A stretch of DNA of 64,000 nucleotides from Clostridiales bacterium (GCA_012517815.1 JAAYUF010000147.1:1-64000), one strand, 5' to 3'; positions 24,086 to 38,018 are shown, numbered from the stretch's first letter. Numbers and translations are program-made. The notes: generated by a model from the letters alone, not told the origin.

Positions 24086-25247
24086 GGTTCGTCCTCCTGT
24101 TGCTTTGCTTCACCTGCTAGGATTCGTCGCAGGCGCGCATATCGGTATTGTAGCGCATTTCGCCGGGATTGTACAGCCTCGCCGGGCAAGAGAGAAGGCT
24201 CCGAAAGCAGCAGCAGCGCCTGACGGGTGTAAACCAGCGCCTGCTCGGGGCTCTTTAGCTGATGTTCGTACAGTTTGGCCAGCGCTTCGCAGGCGTCCAC
24301 CGGCTGATCGCCGCGGGCCAGCATGGTCGCGTACAGCCGTGCGGCCCGTTGCGTGCGCCCTTCCCGTTTTTCCCGGGCGGCCAGCGCTGCGAAAGCGGAC
24401 GCGCGGGTGCCCTCTCGCGCGGCCAGTCGGTAGCACTTCTTGGCTTTTGCGGTATGGCCGCGCTTTTCCATGGCACGGGCCATCGCAAACAGATCGGCGG
24501 TTTCGCAGGCCGTTTCCGGCTGATCGTACAGCCGGCACAGGAAGAAGAACAGCTGCGCCAGGCTGACCACATCCTGCCGGTTGTGTTCCAGCACGCGTTC
24601 AATGGGGCCGAAGTCGCCGGTTTGCAGAAAGCGGAAAAAAGTCTGGGGCACCTGATCCCCGGGCAGATCATCCTCCCGGGACACGCCCAGCACCGCCTGC
24701 TCCAGCCGTTGCAGGGTACAGCGGCCCAGCCGGAGTTTCCAAACCCGGCGGGCGGCGTGCAGCACATCCGCGTGCTGCGCGGTAAACGGGTCCGGCCGGA
24801 TGCGGTTAAGCAGACAACGGTTTTGCAGCAGCGGCACGTCAAACGTGCGGCCGTTGAAGGTGACCAGCAGGGGGAACCGGGCGGTCAGGCGGGCGACTTC
24901 GGCAAGCATCGCCGCCTCCTCGTGGTAGTCGCGGATCATCAGCTGCTCGACCACGTACTCCCCGCCGGAAAGATAGCCAAGCCCAACCTGAAACGCGAGC
25001 GTGCCCGCGCCGCCGGAAAGCCCGGTGGTTTCGGTATCCAGAAACAGCACGTCGGCGGGCCTGAGGCCGGCCGGGAGCGTAAGGTCGAAGATTTCCCGCA
25101 AGACCGGCGCGCGCATGTGGCGGAGCTGGCTGAACGAAGAGAGGGGAAAGCGATCGACACGCCGATAAAACGGTTCCGACGGCGCGGGAGCGGGATGCGC
25201 GGCTTCCGACCGGCGGGGCTCGGCGTCGATCATGCGAAGCTTGTCCT

Positions 25248-25260
<13 letters not shown>
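24082..25260 (-). CDS. mrfB: MrfB/YprB-type RNase H-like exonuclease
   Basis: Protein of 392 residues. The N-terminal two-thirds form a DEDDh-like RNase H-fold nuclease domain: FLDTETTGLSGG near 73, VTFNGRTFDVPLL, and HNRQDVVSLA near 223 supply the acidic residues. The C-terminus is helical and TPR-like. In Bacillus subtilis MrfB is the nuclease that works with helicase MrfA in repair of mitomycin C adducts. GTG 25260 is chosen: it has AAGGAG 11 bases upstream, and gives the N-terminus SLKDKL typical of YprB; ATG 25233 is the alternative. The start overlaps the end of mrfA by 13 bases, matching the known pairing. Confidence 0.88.
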
Positions 25261-27530
<2,270 letters not shown>

Positions 27531-27547
27531 AGACAAACCTCCACAAC

Positions 27548-27578
27548 CGCCAAAAGCCGCGTTACCGCGGCTTTGGCG
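27548..27578 (-). other. Hairpin between clpC and mrfA
   Basis: A 13-14-base stem with one bulge (27548-27561 with 27566-27578) and a four-base loop lies between the clpC stop and the mrfA start. No T-run follows on the minus strand, so read-through is likely, perhaps with attenuation or RNA processing. Confidence 0.5.
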
Positions 27579-27588
27579 TCCATTCCGT

Positions 27589-30075
<2,487 letters not shown>

Positions 30076-30076
30076 G

Positions 30077-31093
30077 TTAAACCTCCTTAGGCTCTAGCTT
30101 GGTTTGGATTACCACGCACCGGGCCTGGTCGGTGGAAACCAGGTTGGCGTCGGAATGCTTAAACTTCTTGACGTGGGCGTCCTGCGCGATGGTCAGCAGA
30201 TCGTCCACGATGGACAGGGGAACCGGCAGGATGCCCATCGCCGCGCCGAGGCGGAGGTTACTCCAGTGCTCCATGAATTCGCCGGACTCCATCTGCCGGG
30301 CGAAGCGAAGCGCGCCATAGCTGCGCCAGACGCCGTCCTCCAGGTCCAGCGAATCCTTATCGCCGCGGACGCGCAGGGCGCTTTCCATGTCGATGAGCTG
30401 CTGGCCTACGGCCATAACCGCCTCGATAATCTCGTTCTCGGTTCGGCCCAAGGTCACCTGATTGCTCACCTGGTAGAGATCGCCCAGCGCCTCGCTGCCC
30501 TCGCCGTAAATGCCGCGAATGGTCAGGCCCAGTTTGGCGACGGTTTGGGAAACGTTGCCCATCTGCTTGCGGCGCGTGAGCATAGGCAGGTGCAGCATCA
30601 GCGACGCGCGCATGCCCGTGCCGGTGTTGGTGGGGCAGGCGGTCAGGTAACCCAGCTGGTTGTCAAAGGAGAAATCGCAGACGGCCGCCAACCTGTCCTC
30701 CGCCTTGAAGGCCAGCATGGCCGCGTCCAGCAGGGCAAACCCGTTGAGCATTGCCTGTATGCGCAGGTGATCCTCCTCGTTGACCATCACGCTGATGCGC
30801 TGATCGTCCCTGACGAGCGCCGCCCCGACTTCACTGTGCTGGAGCAGGTCCCGGCTGATCAGGTGCCGCTCCATCAGCGAAAGCTGATCCATCTTGTTCA
30901 TCTCTCGCAGCTTGTACAGCGCGTACCGGTCATCCGGGCTGATGCCCTCCAAAGCCTGACGGGCTCGGTCGATGCAAAGCTGTGCGTTTTCAGGATGATC
31001 CACGTTGGAAAAAGGCAGGTCGTGGTAATTGCGCGCCAGCCTGACCCGGCTGGAAACGACAATCTCGCCGCCCTGACTCACGGCAGGTTTCAT
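30077..31093 (-). CDS. mcsB: Protein arginine kinase McsB
   Basis: Phosphagen-kinase-fold protein of 338 residues. SSRVRLARNYHDLPF near the N-terminus, VNEEDHLRIQ, CPTNTGTGMRASLMLHLP and IYGEGSEALGDLYQVSNQVTLG are all typical McsB segments. It phosphorylates arginine residues on CtsR and damaged proteins, targeting them to ClpCP. Its ATG overlaps the mcsA stop, and clpC follows immediately, so the three are translated together. Confidence 0.96.
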   Translation of the reverse strand: MKPAVSQGGEIVVSSRVRLARNYHDLPFSNVDHPENAQLCIDRARQALEGISPDDRYALYKLREMNKMDQLSLMERHLISRDLLQHSEVGAALVRDDQRISVMVNEEDHLRIQAMLNGFALLDAAMLAFKAEDRLAAVCDFSFDNQLGYLTACPTNTGTGMRASLMLHLPMLTRRKQMGNVSQTVAKLGLTIRGIYGEGSEALGDLYQVSNQVTLGRTENEIIEAVMAVGQQLIDMESALRVRGDKDSLDLEDGVWRSYGALRFARQMESGEFMEHWSNLRLGAAMGILPVPLSIVDDLLTIAQDAHVKKFKHSDANLVSTDQARCVVIQTKLEPKEV

Positions 31094-31593
31094 TTCGGGT
31101 TCACCTCCGCGTTCTGCTTGTCCACCAGCGCGCGGATCTCGTCGCGGATAGAGGCGGCCTCCTCAAAATTTTCCAGGAGCACCGCCTGTTCCATGCGGGT
31201 TTTCAGCGCCTGAAGGCACTCCGCCAGCGCGCGCTCCTCGCGGTGGTTGGCGGGCATACGCCCGGCGTGCTGGCTACGGCCGTGCACGCGCAGGAGCAGG
31301 GGCTTGAGCTGGTCGCAAAAAGCGGAGTAACAGTGCGCGCAGCCCAGTTTGCCGGTGCTTTGGAACTCTTCATAGGACAACCCGCACGCATCACACCGAA
31401 CCACGGCTTCCCGCGGCTCTTTGGAAAGGATGCTCAGCAGCGAGGAAAGGAAGGTGGGCATATCGCCTTTGGCGAAGCTGGTTTCCATCTTCTCCACACA
31501 TTCCTGACACAGGTGCCGCGTGGTGGATTCGTTACCGGTCAGCACGGTGATGACCACCGTGGCGATATTTTTGCGGCATTCTTCGCAAAGCAT
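31090..31593 (-). CDS. mcsA: McsA, zinc-binding activator of McsB
   Basis: Protein of 167 residues with paired Cys motifs (CEECRKNIA, CQECVEKM, CDACGLSYEEF, CAHCYSAF) and a C-terminal UVR motif (MEQAVLLENFEEAASIRDEI). McsA activates McsB and helps release CtsR. ATG 31593 was chosen, with AAAGGA at about ten bases; an upstream in-frame TTG has no good site. Overlaps mcsB. Confidence 0.94.
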   Translation of the reverse strand: MLCEECRKNIATVVITVLTGNESTTRHLCQECVEKMETSFAKGDMPTFLSSLLSILSKEPREAVVRCDACGLSYEEFQSTGKLGCAHCYSAFCDQLKPLLLRVHGRSQHAGRMPANHREERALAECLQALKTRMEQAVLLENFEEAASIRDEIRALVDKQNAEVNPK

Positions 31594-31607
31594 AGGATCA
31601 GTTCCTT

Positions 31608-32087
31608 TCAAGGCTCGGAGGTTTTACCCTTGCGGGCCACCTCCAGTAACATCGATTTGAGGATTCTTGCGCGCAGAGCGTCCTTCAGCGCTGCCGGCAC
31701 GGGCAGGGTAAAGCAGGTTTCGCTGACGGCGGCCCGCATGATGGCCGCCTCGTCGTCGGAAACCAGATCCCGCTCTTTGAGCTGCGTGATCAGGTGTTCG
31801 GATTCCAGCGCGGATATGGTGTCGCCCACGCGCTCGTGCAGCAGGTAGATCAGCTGCTCGCAGGTGTCCTGTTCCATCCGGAAAATGCGGATGTAGCCGC
31901 CGCCGCCGCGCCGGCTCTCGATAATATAACCATGATCCGGCGTGAAGCGCGTGGCGAGTACGTAGTTAATCTGCGACGGCGCGCAGTTAAAATACTGCGC
32001 CAGTTCGTTTCGTTTCAGTTCTATTTCCTGTTCGTCCTGCGTGAGCATGGTTTTAATAAACTGCTCAATCGCGTCACTCAGTCGCAT
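31608..32087 (-). CDS. ctsR: Transcriptional repressor CtsR
   Basis: Repressor of 159 residues, normal for the family. An N-terminal winged helix has the wing ESRRGGGGYIRI, which contacts DNA and senses heat in CtsR. The start at ATG 32087 is preceded by GGGGAGG at eight bases; the frame stays open upstream but has no CtsR similarity there. It heads the stress operon and has its own binding box just upstream. Confidence 0.96.
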   Translation of the reverse strand: MRLSDAIEQFIKTMLTQDEQEIELKRNELAQYFNCAPSQINYVLATRFTPDHGYIIESRRGGGGYIRIFRMEQDTCEQLIYLLHERVGDTISALESEHLITQLKERDLVSDDEAAIMRAAVSETCFTLPVPAALKDALRARILKSMLLEVARKGKTSEP

Positions 32088-32110
32088 ACCGGTACCTCCC
32101 CGCCAAAGAA

Positions 32111-32127
32111 ATAGACCATCTTTGACC
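32111..32127 (-). promoter_or_regulatory. CtsR operator
   Basis: On the minus strand GGTCAAA-GAT-GGTCTAT closely matches the CtsR tandem heptad (GGTCAAA-N3-GGTCAAA). It lies directly after the -10 box, overlapping the transcription start. Confidence 0.85.
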
Positions 32128-32132
32128 ATCAT

Positions 32133-32161
32133 ATTGTAGCATGCGATGCCGAAAAATGCAA
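32133..32161 (-). promoter_or_regulatory. Sigma-A promoter of the ctsR operon
   Basis: TTGCAT (32156-32161) and TACAAT (32133-32138) with a 17-base spacer on the minus strand. Confidence 0.8.
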
Positions 32162-32362
32162 TGGCGTCGGACGGCAAAATCCAGAAACTTACCCTTCCGA
32201 ATGGCCGTGTATAGTATAATCGAAAAAACCCGTTTTGAAAACATGTGTTCGTATTTTTACCGTACTGTTTTGGTCGTTTCTTCAACGGGAAGCCCAGCCG
32301 TTGATAAACCGGAACAGGGCAAAAGGTCTATGGTTGGCAGAAGCGGCCAGAAACCTGTTCTA

Positions 32363-32500
32363 CCGCATGCACACATGAAAGCGCGCGAGCGGGTTGTACT
32401 GCAACGGGGAGTGGTGGCGAAGGCGCAGGGGGTTGCGCCGGGCCTTCGCGACGCAGTTCCGGGAGAATAACGCCGTGAGAGGGAAGCGTTCCTGATTTGA
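32363..32500 (+). repeat. Dispersed intergenic repeat, copy B
   Basis: Second copy of the element at 12964, sharing especially GGGAGAA-AACGCCG and GGAAGCGTTCCTG at its right end. It lies between the ctsR promoter and the hflC terminator. The rest of 32162-32362 shows no gene. Confidence 0.6.
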
Positions 32501-32503
32501 GAT

Positions 32504-32538
32504 AATCAAACCGCCGGCAGCCCGAAAGCTGCCGGCGG
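32504..32538 (-). terminator. Intrinsic terminator of hflKC
   Basis: Read on the minus strand, an 11-base perfect stem (32528-32538 with 32511-32521) with a six-base loop is followed by TTTGATT. It begins 18 bases after the hflC stop. Confidence 0.85.
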
Positions 32539-32556
32539 GGGAGTGTAGCCGCGAGG

Positions 32557-33585
32557 TTACTGGACGTTTTCCGGCGAAATGGCGTAGGCCAGCAATTCGC
32601 TCCACAGCGGGTGGTTCTTGTCCAGCACCAGCGTGGCTTTGGAGGTCAGCGCCTCGCGCAGGGCTTGCAGGGAACGCCAGTAGCTGTAGAAATCCGGGTC
32701 CACGCCGTAGGCTTCTGCGTAAATCTTCATCGATTCCGTTTCGGCCTGAGCGCGAACCGCCCCCGCCTCGCTGATGGCGTCCGCCTCAATCTGGCGCGCC
32801 TCCAGGTCCGTAGAGGATACGGCCTTGCGGTAGGATTCTTCGCCTTCGCTGCGCAGCTGCTGGGCTACCTTGGCGCGGTCGGCCTGCATGCGGGCATAGG
32901 TGCTCTCGATGTTGGCGCTGGGCAGGATGGTGCGGTGCACCTGAATATCCTTGATCTCAATCCCGCGGGGCGCCATGTCTTCGTTAACGGTTTTCAGGCC
33001 CTTGGCCAGCGCCGCGTTGAGCGCATCCTTGTTGCTGACGAAATCCTCCGCGCTCATGCGGTTAATGACCTGCACGATTACCGGGTGGATGAGGTTATCC
33101 AGCTGGTTTTCGGCGCTGGTCATGCTGCCCAGTTTCAGGCTGAACAGCGCGGGGTCGGCGATGTACCACTGCGCGTAGGTCTGCACGTAGTACTGTTTCT
33201 TCTCCGCGGTGTTCACGACCTCGCTGTCGCTGATGTAGGTATAGAGCCTGGAGGAATAGGTTTCCACCTTGTCCATGAAGGGCACTTTGAAGTGCAGGCC
33301 ACTGCCTTCGACGATCTGGATGGAGCCGTCCAGCGAAATCTCATCCTTAAGAAGGTCCGCGTAGCGCTCATGGAAATCGTTGTTCCTGTTGATCACGATC
33401 TGCTTGATTACGCCAAACCGGGTGACTACGCTCTGTTCCGCCTCGCCTACGATAAACAGGCTTTCGTTTAGCAGCACGATCACAACTATCAGGAGAATGC
33501 CAAAGAGGATCAGCTTGCCGCGGTTGCGCTTCAGGCCCGCGGTGAACGCGGCGCTCGCGTAGTTGATGGGTTTTCCGCTGTTCAT
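32557..33585 (-). CDS. hflC: HflC, SPFH-domain membrane protease modulator
   Basis: Protein of 342 residues with one N-terminal membrane segment (about 24-45, LILFGILLIVVIVLLNESLF), an SPFH/band 7 domain (AEQSVVTRFGVI to HRTILPSANIE) and a coiled C-terminus (ARMQADRAKVAQQLRSEGEE). HflC and HflK form a large cage that surrounds FtsH and modulates its proteolysis. Its ATG overlaps the hflK stop. The HflC assignment over HflK rests on order and on the VHRTILP-like segment. Confidence 0.92.
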   Translation of the reverse strand: MNSGKPINYASAAFTAGLKRNRGKLILFGILLIVVIVLLNESLFIVGEAEQSVVTRFGVIKQIVINRNNDFHERYADLLKDEISLDGSIQIVEGSGLHFKVPFMDKVETYSSRLYTYISDSEVVNTAEKKQYYVQTYAQWYIADPALFSLKLGSMTSAENQLDNLIHPVIVQVINRMSAEDFVSNKDALNAALAKGLKTVNEDMAPRGIEIKDIQVHRTILPSANIESTYARMQADRAKVAQQLRSEGEESYRKAVSSTDLEARQIEADAISEAGAVRAQAETESMKIYAEAYGVDPDFYSYWRSLQALREALTSKATLVLDKNHPLWSELLAYAISPENVQ

Positions 33586-34562
33586 TGCGCGTCGCCTCCT
33601 TCCAGCACGGCGGCGGTATCGGTCGCAGGGTTACCGGCGTCGTTGAGGTCCAGCACCTTGACGACTTCGCTGTCGGGCTCCGCTACGATGATGCGGCCGC
33701 TGTTCCTGAGCACGTCTTCCAGCGTTTCGATGAGCAGACGCCTGCGGGTGATTTCCGGCGCCAGCTTGTACTCCTGATACACGGCGGTGAACACGGCGGT
33801 GTCGCTTTGCGCCTGAGCTACGGTTTCAGCCTTGTAGGCCTCCGCCTGCTTCACGGTTTCGTAGGCGTTGCTGCGGGCTTTGGGCAGGATCTCGTTCTCA
33901 TACTTCTCCGCCTCGTCCAGCCGCTTGGTTTTCTCGTTCTTGGCGTTGTTCACATCCTCGTATGCCGCGGATACGTCCGAGGGCACGGAGATGTTCTGGA
34001 TGCGCACGTCGTTGATCTTCACGCCCATTTCATAGGTGTCGATCAGCGCCTGGAAATCCGGCAGCACCTGCTGCTCGATTTCTTCCTTGTTTAAAAGCGC
34101 GTCGTCCAGCGGGCGGTTTTGGATGTTGCGGCGAATCACGGCCTCGAACGCGAGCTGCAGGGTGCCTTCGGGATCGTCGACATCGTAGTGGTACTCCTTG
34201 ACGTCGCGCACGGTGTACTGGTAGATAGCCTCCAGCGCGACGATGGAGTTGTCGTTGGTGAGCATGACGCCTTCGTTGCTTTCATCCACATACTGGGCCG
34301 CCTTGCCCGCCGTACCCTGCCGGGTGGTGCGGAAGCCGTACTCCATGGTGTGGATGGTCGTTACGCTCTCGCTGACGATCTCCTGGATAAACGGGATGCG
34401 CCAGTACAGACCGGGGCCGTTGTGCCCCGTCACACTGCCGAAGGTGATCACCAGCGCTTCTTCGCCCTGCCCGACGCGGTAGAAGCTGCTGGCGCCGATG
34501 AGTACCACCACCGTCAGCAGGACGAGAATGACAACGGTTGCGATTCGGGGTTTCTTTTGCAT
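33582..34562 (-). CDS. hflK: HflK, SPFH-domain membrane protease modulator
   Basis: Protein of 326 residues: an N-terminal membrane segment (IATVVILVLLTVVVLIGASSF), then an SPFH domain with GEEALVITFGSVTGHNGPGLYWRIPF, and a long charged coiled coil (ENEILPKARSNAYETVKQAEAYKAE). It lacks the Gly-rich N-terminal tail of proteobacterial HflK, as is usual outside that phylum. ATG 34562 follows AAAGGAG; an upstream in-frame ATG at 34595 lies within the promoter region. Overlap with hflC indicates a two-gene operon. Confidence 0.9.
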   Translation of the reverse strand: MQKKPRIATVVILVLLTVVVLIGASSFYRVGQGEEALVITFGSVTGHNGPGLYWRIPFIQEIVSESVTTIHTMEYGFRTTRQGTAGKAAQYVDESNEGVMLTNDNSIVALEAIYQYTVRDVKEYHYDVDDPEGTLQLAFEAVIRRNIQNRPLDDALLNKEEIEQQVLPDFQALIDTYEMGVKINDVRIQNISVPSDVSAAYEDVNNAKNEKTKRLDEAEKYENEILPKARSNAYETVKQAEAYKAETVAQAQSDTAVFTAVYQEYKLAPEITRRRLLIETLEDVLRNSGRIIVAEPDSEVVKVLDLNDAGNPATDTAAVLEGGDAQ

Positions 34563-34595
34563 GGTTCGTCTCCTTTCCGGTTGAAAACTATTCAC

Positions 34596-34613
34596 ATTAT
34601 ACCACAGGTATAA
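34596..34613 (-). promoter_or_regulatory. Extended -10 promoter and overlapping dyad of hflKC
   Basis: On the minus strand TGG-TATAAT (34596-34604) is an extended -10 element. It is overlapped by a perfect inverted repeat TTATACC-ACA-GGTATAA (34597-34613), which could be a repressor site. Confidence 0.55.
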
Positions 34614-34971
34614 GCCAGACGTCCGGCGTGCCGGTTCAACGGCGCGTTCGGGGGTGCCAACACAGCAAAACTGCGCTTCAAAGAACGCTTGTTACCCGAG
34701 GGATGGTCCGCGTACACACGGCGTTCTGGGTGTTGCCGGTTAAATATTGCCGGCTTTTTCCCGTACGGCAGGGGAGAGGTGTGTGCCCGAAACCTTTGAA
34801 AAACGTGCAGGGAGCTTACCTGAACCGGTTTGCGTATCCGTACCGGCGCAATGCTGAACGGTTCATGGCTTGAGAGTCAGCCAGGGGCGACGGTATCCGT
34901 CGGGTATCTCGCCACCCCACAATTGGCATGCCCGCGCCGATTCATGCGTAAGCAGGCTCCGCATGGACGCC
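34614..34971. other. Intergenic stretch with no recognised gene
   Basis: Spacer of about 360 bases between the hflKC promoter and the 3' end of the histidine kinase gene. I see no tRNA, riboswitch or clear terminator. Short open frames here lack ribosome sites. Confidence 0.4.
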
Positions 34972-36420
34972 TTATTCTGCCAGCGGCAACCGCACGCAGA
35001 ACGTGGTGCCGGCGCCTTCCTTGCTGCGCACCGTCATGCGACCGCCGTGGGCCACCACGATAATGCGGGCGATGGACAGCCCCAATCCGTTGCCGCTGGA
35101 TTGCGCCTTGCGGGCTTTGTCGCTGCGGTAGAAGCGGTCAAAAATGCGCGGCAGTTCCTCCGCCGAGATGCCTTGCCCGGAGTCCGTCACCGAAAGGGTG
35201 CATTCGCTCGCGTCGCGGCTCATCCCCAAAAGAATCTTGCCCCCGGGCGGGGTATACTTGATGGCGTTGTCCACCAGGATGCGCATCAGTTGCTTGACCA
35301 TGCCCTTGTCCGCATGGATGCTCGCGTGCACCAGCGGGCCAAGCTCGAAATCGTGCGCGGCGGAGAGAAGCTTGGCTTCGCGGTAAATGGCGCTCATGAT
35401 TTCCGCGGGGTCAAAGGTTTCCATTTCCAGCATCAGCGTCTTTTTATCATGCCGGGCCAGGAACAGCAGCCGCTCCACCAGCTCCTTCATGGAGGCCGTT
35501 TCCTGCGATATGGCGGCGATGCCCTCGTCCAGCACGTCCTTATCGGTCTTGCCCCAGCGCTCCAGCATGCTGGCGTAGCCCTGAATAACGGCGATGGGCG
35601 TGCGAAGCTCGTGCGAAGCGTCGCTGACGAACTGTTTCTGGCTGTTGTAGCTGCGCTCGATGCGGTCCAGCATGCCGTTGATGACCACCGCGAGGTCCTT
35701 GAGCTCGTTTTTGGTGCCCGCGATGTTGATGCGGTTGCTGAGGTTATTGGCGCTGAGCGCGGCCGCCGCGTCAGTCATATCCTGAATCGGCTTGAGCACC
35801 GCCTTATTGAGGCGGAATTTCCGGCGCAGAAACACCGTTACGCGGTAGAGATCGCAGCAGACGAGCGTCCAGAACACCAGCTGGTAGACGTACAGCGCGT
35901 AGGTCAGCGAAAACGCGGTCACCAGACCGCCCTGAACCGTGTTGCGGTAGATCAGCAGCTGATAGCCCTCGGGTGTGGAAAACCGCGAGAAAGCCAGGCG
36001 CACCTGGTCCAATACGCCCTGCGGGTTATCCGGCAGCGGTTCGCTCAGCAGGTACGCTTCGTTTACCGGCAGGCCGATAAGCTGGGTGTCGGCGTAGGCC
36101 AGCCCGTTTTGCGGCGCCATCGCCGCGATGGCTTCCACCGTTTGATCCACCGTCGGCAGTTGCGCCACGCCGAAAACCACCGTAAACGCCAGAAGCATAA
36201 GGAACGTTGTGTTCAGCAGCTGGCCGCAGTAATGCAGCGCGATACGCAGCGTCAGCGAAAAACGCAGGTTGCTCAGCAGCATGCCGATCCAGTTGCCGAT
36301 GAAGGAAGTGAGGCGCTTGAGCCCCCGGCCGGTGGTCTCGGCACGCACCGTGGCCCGCTCCGCCGCCCTGCGTTCCTCTTCCCTGCGGCGGGCTTCCCGT
36401 TTCTCCTGCTTACGGCTCAT
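34972..36420 (-). CDS. Sensor histidine kinase (OmpR/EnvZ class)
   Basis: Membrane kinase of 482 residues. A long basic cytoplasmic N-terminus (about 1-58) leads to a first membrane segment (about 70-90, TTFLMLLAFTVVFGV), an extracytoplasmic domain of about 80 residues, and a second segment (about 176-192, YALYVYQLVFWTLVCCDLY). HAMP follows, then the dimerisation helix with SHELRTP (phosphoacceptor His) and the catalytic domain with N box DNAIKYTPPG, G1 DSGQGIS and G2 NGLGLSIA. The signal is unknown. Its start overlaps the end of the response regulator gene by 11 bases. Confidence 0.95.
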   Translation of the reverse strand: MSRKQEKREARRREEERRAAERATVRAETTGRGLKRLTSFIGNWIGMLLSNLRFSLTLRIALHYCGQLLNTTFLMLLAFTVVFGVAQLPTVDQTVEAIAAMAPQNGLAYADTQLIGLPVNEAYLLSEPLPDNPQGVLDQVRLAFSRFSTPEGYQLLIYRNTVQGGLVTAFSLTYALYVYQLVFWTLVCCDLYRVTVFLRRKFRLNKAVLKPIQDMTDAAAALSANNLSNRINIAGTKNELKDLAVVINGMLDRIERSYNSQKQFVSDASHELRTPIAVIQGYASMLERWGKTDKDVLDEGIAAISQETASMKELVERLLFLARHDKKTLMLEMETFDPAEIMSAIYREAKLLSAAHDFELGPLVHASIHADKGMVKQLMRILVDNAIKYTPPGGKILLGMSRDASECTLSVTDSGQGISAEELPRIFDRFYRSDKARKAQSSGNGLGLSIARIIVVAHGGRMTVRSKEGAGTTFCVRLPLAE

Positions 36421-37093
36421 AACGGAACATGTAGCCGACCGCCCGGATGGTGTGAATGGTTTTCACGCCGTAGCGGTCGTCGATCTTCTGGCGGAGGTAG
36501 CGGATGTAGACGTCCACAATGTTGGTATCGCCGGCGAAATCATACCCCCATACGTTGGAAAGGAGATCGTCGCGCGACACCGCGGCGTGCTCGTGCTGCC
36601 ACAGGTAATGCAGGAGGTCAAACTCCTTCTTGGTCAGCGCGACCGGTTCGTCGCCGTAGGTTACGCTGTAGCTGGCGGGCGTGAGCTTGAGCTTGCCGGC
36701 CGTCAGCGTTCCGTGGGGCTCGCCGCGGTCCACCCGGTGCTTTTTGAGGCACACGCGGATGCGCGCCAGCAGTTCTTCAATGGCGAAAGGCTTGGTCATG
36801 TAGTCATCCGCGCCCATATCCAGACCCATGACCTTATCGCTCACGTCGTCCTTGGCGGTCAGCATGATGATCGGGATATCGCTTTGCTGGCGCAGGCGGC
36901 GGCACACTTCGATGCCGCTGAGTTCCGGCAGCATCAGGTCCAGGATCAGCAAATCGGGCTGCCAGCTTTCGTACTGGGCAAGGCCCGAGCGGCCGTCAAA
37001 CGCCGTTTGCACTTCGTACCCCTCGTGTTTCAGCTCCAGCTCCACAAAACGCGCGATCTTCGTTTCGTCCTCGATCACCAGTATTTTGCTCAT
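36410..37093 (-). CDS. Response regulator, OmpR/PhoB family
   Basis: Protein of 227 residues. The receiver domain has the acidic pair in VIEDE, the phosphoacceptor Asp in LLILDLMLPE and the conserved Lys in MTKPF. The C-terminal winged helix contains ALTKKEFDLLHYLWQH and IVDVYIRYLRQKID. ATG 37093 is preceded by GGAGGG at five bases. It is transcribed with the downstream kinase gene and presumably phosphorylated by it; target genes are not known. Confidence 0.95.
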   Translation of the reverse strand: MSKILVIEDETKIARFVELELKHEGYEVQTAFDGRSGLAQYESWQPDLLILDLMLPELSGIEVCRRLRQQSDIPIIMLTAKDDVSDKVMGLDMGADDYMTKPFAIEELLARIRVCLKKHRVDRGEPHGTLTAGKLKLTPASYSVTYGDEPVALTKKEFDLLHYLWQHEHAAVSRDDLLSNVWGYDFAGDTNIVDVYIRYLRQKIDDRYGVKTIHTIRAVGYMFRYEP

Positions 37094-37115
37094 ACGATCC
37101 CTCCGTTGCACAGAC

Positions 37116-37124
37116 AGTATAGCA
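37116..37124 (-). promoter_or_regulatory. Extended -10 promoter of the two-component operon
   Basis: On the minus strand TGC-TATACT (37116-37124) lies about 23 bases upstream of the start codon. No good -35 is present. Confidence 0.55.
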
Positions 37125-37179
37125 GAAAATTCCTTCCGACGACAGAGCGGCGGAAGGATGAAAAGGCGCCCCGCTGCGA

Positions 37180-37809
37180 TCAGCGGATGTCCGCTTCGTG
37201 GTAACCGTCGCGTGTTTCCGTGACGTGCACGTTGCCTTCTTCGGGAAATTGCACGTTCACCGGCGTGGTGCCGCTCGCGGGGGTTTCGGTGCGCTGCTCC
37301 GGGGCCGCGGGCTGCGCGTCCGCGCCGGCTTCCGGCTTGCCCTGCGAGGTGGCGCCCAGATCCTTGGCGATGGTGAACACGGTGTTGCGCACGTTGGTGC
37401 CGGCATGCTTGAGCATATCCTCCAGCGATTCCTCGGTAAACGATTCGCTGTTGCGTTCAATGCTGAAACGGTAACCAAGCACCAGGGCCATTACCGCGCC
37501 GATCACCACCGCCTGCGGGGCGATCAGCAGCATCAAAATCATGAACAGCACCGAGAGGTTGACAATGGGGATGCTGCCCTTAGTCAGCCGGAAGCGGATC
37601 CGAAACATCGTATTGAAAAACCTGTGACCGCCGCGGCGGTGCGTGCCCGCCGCGGACTTCGCATCCCGGATGCGACCGTTCTTCTCCAGGTCGACCAGCG
37701 CGCGGGCCAGGCTTCCGTTGTGGTACTCCAGAAGATTAACCGCCTCTTCGTAGGAGATGCCGCTTTTCTGCCTCAGAATTTCAATATCCTCAATCGTGTA
37801 TTGTGCCAT
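37180..37809 (-). CDS. DUF4342-like protein (UBA-like domain plus membrane segment)
   Basis: Protein of 209 residues. The first 45 residues (YTIEDIEILRQKSGISYEEAVNLLE) look like a UBA-type three-helix unit, as in DUF4342 proteins. A basic patch (THRRGGHRFFNTMFRIRFR) precedes a hydrophobic stretch (VNLSVLFMILMLLIAPQAVVIGAVMALVLGY, about 82-112). The rest is polar and Pro/Glu-rich. ATG 37809 follows AGGAGG. It lies 86 bases upstream of the response regulator gene on the same strand, so it may be co-transcribed with the two-component system. Function unknown. Confidence 0.78.
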   Translation of the reverse strand: MAQYTIEDIEILRQKSGISYEEAVNLLEYHNGSLARALVDLEKNGRIRDAKSAAGTHRRGGHRFFNTMFRIRFRLTKGSIPIVNLSVLFMILMLLIAPQAVVIGAVMALVLGYRFSIERNSESFTEESLEDMLKHAGTNVRNTVFTIAKDLGATSQGKPEAGADAQPAAPEQRTETPASGTTPVNVQFPEEGNVHVTETRDGYHEADIR

Positions 37810-37989
37810 ATGCAATGCCTCCTGTGGTATCGGTTGATGGTTGCGCCCCTCTTCTCTGGGACAGCCTGATGATACCACAACCGGGGCCGCGTTTGCTTGA
37901 GAATGCGCTGACCGAACGATGAGAATTTCATGAGATTTCGGTTCGCGTTTCCCCAGAAGCTCCGCGTGTTTCGCTCTGTAAAGATCGCG

Positions 37990-38018
37990 TTGACGAAAGG
38001 TTAAGGATTTGTTATCAT
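37990..38018 (+). promoter_or_regulatory. Sigma-A promoter of the degV-like gene
   Basis: TTGACG (37990-37995) and TATCAT (38013-38018) with a 17-base spacer, 43 bases before the start codon. Confidence 0.7.

Noticed and set aside
34870-36684. A 604-codon open frame on the plus strand
   Set aside because: It lies antisense to the well-supported histidine kinase and response regulator genes. Long antisense frames are expected in G+C-rich coding DNA, and its His/Arg/Gln-rich product has no recognisable domain.
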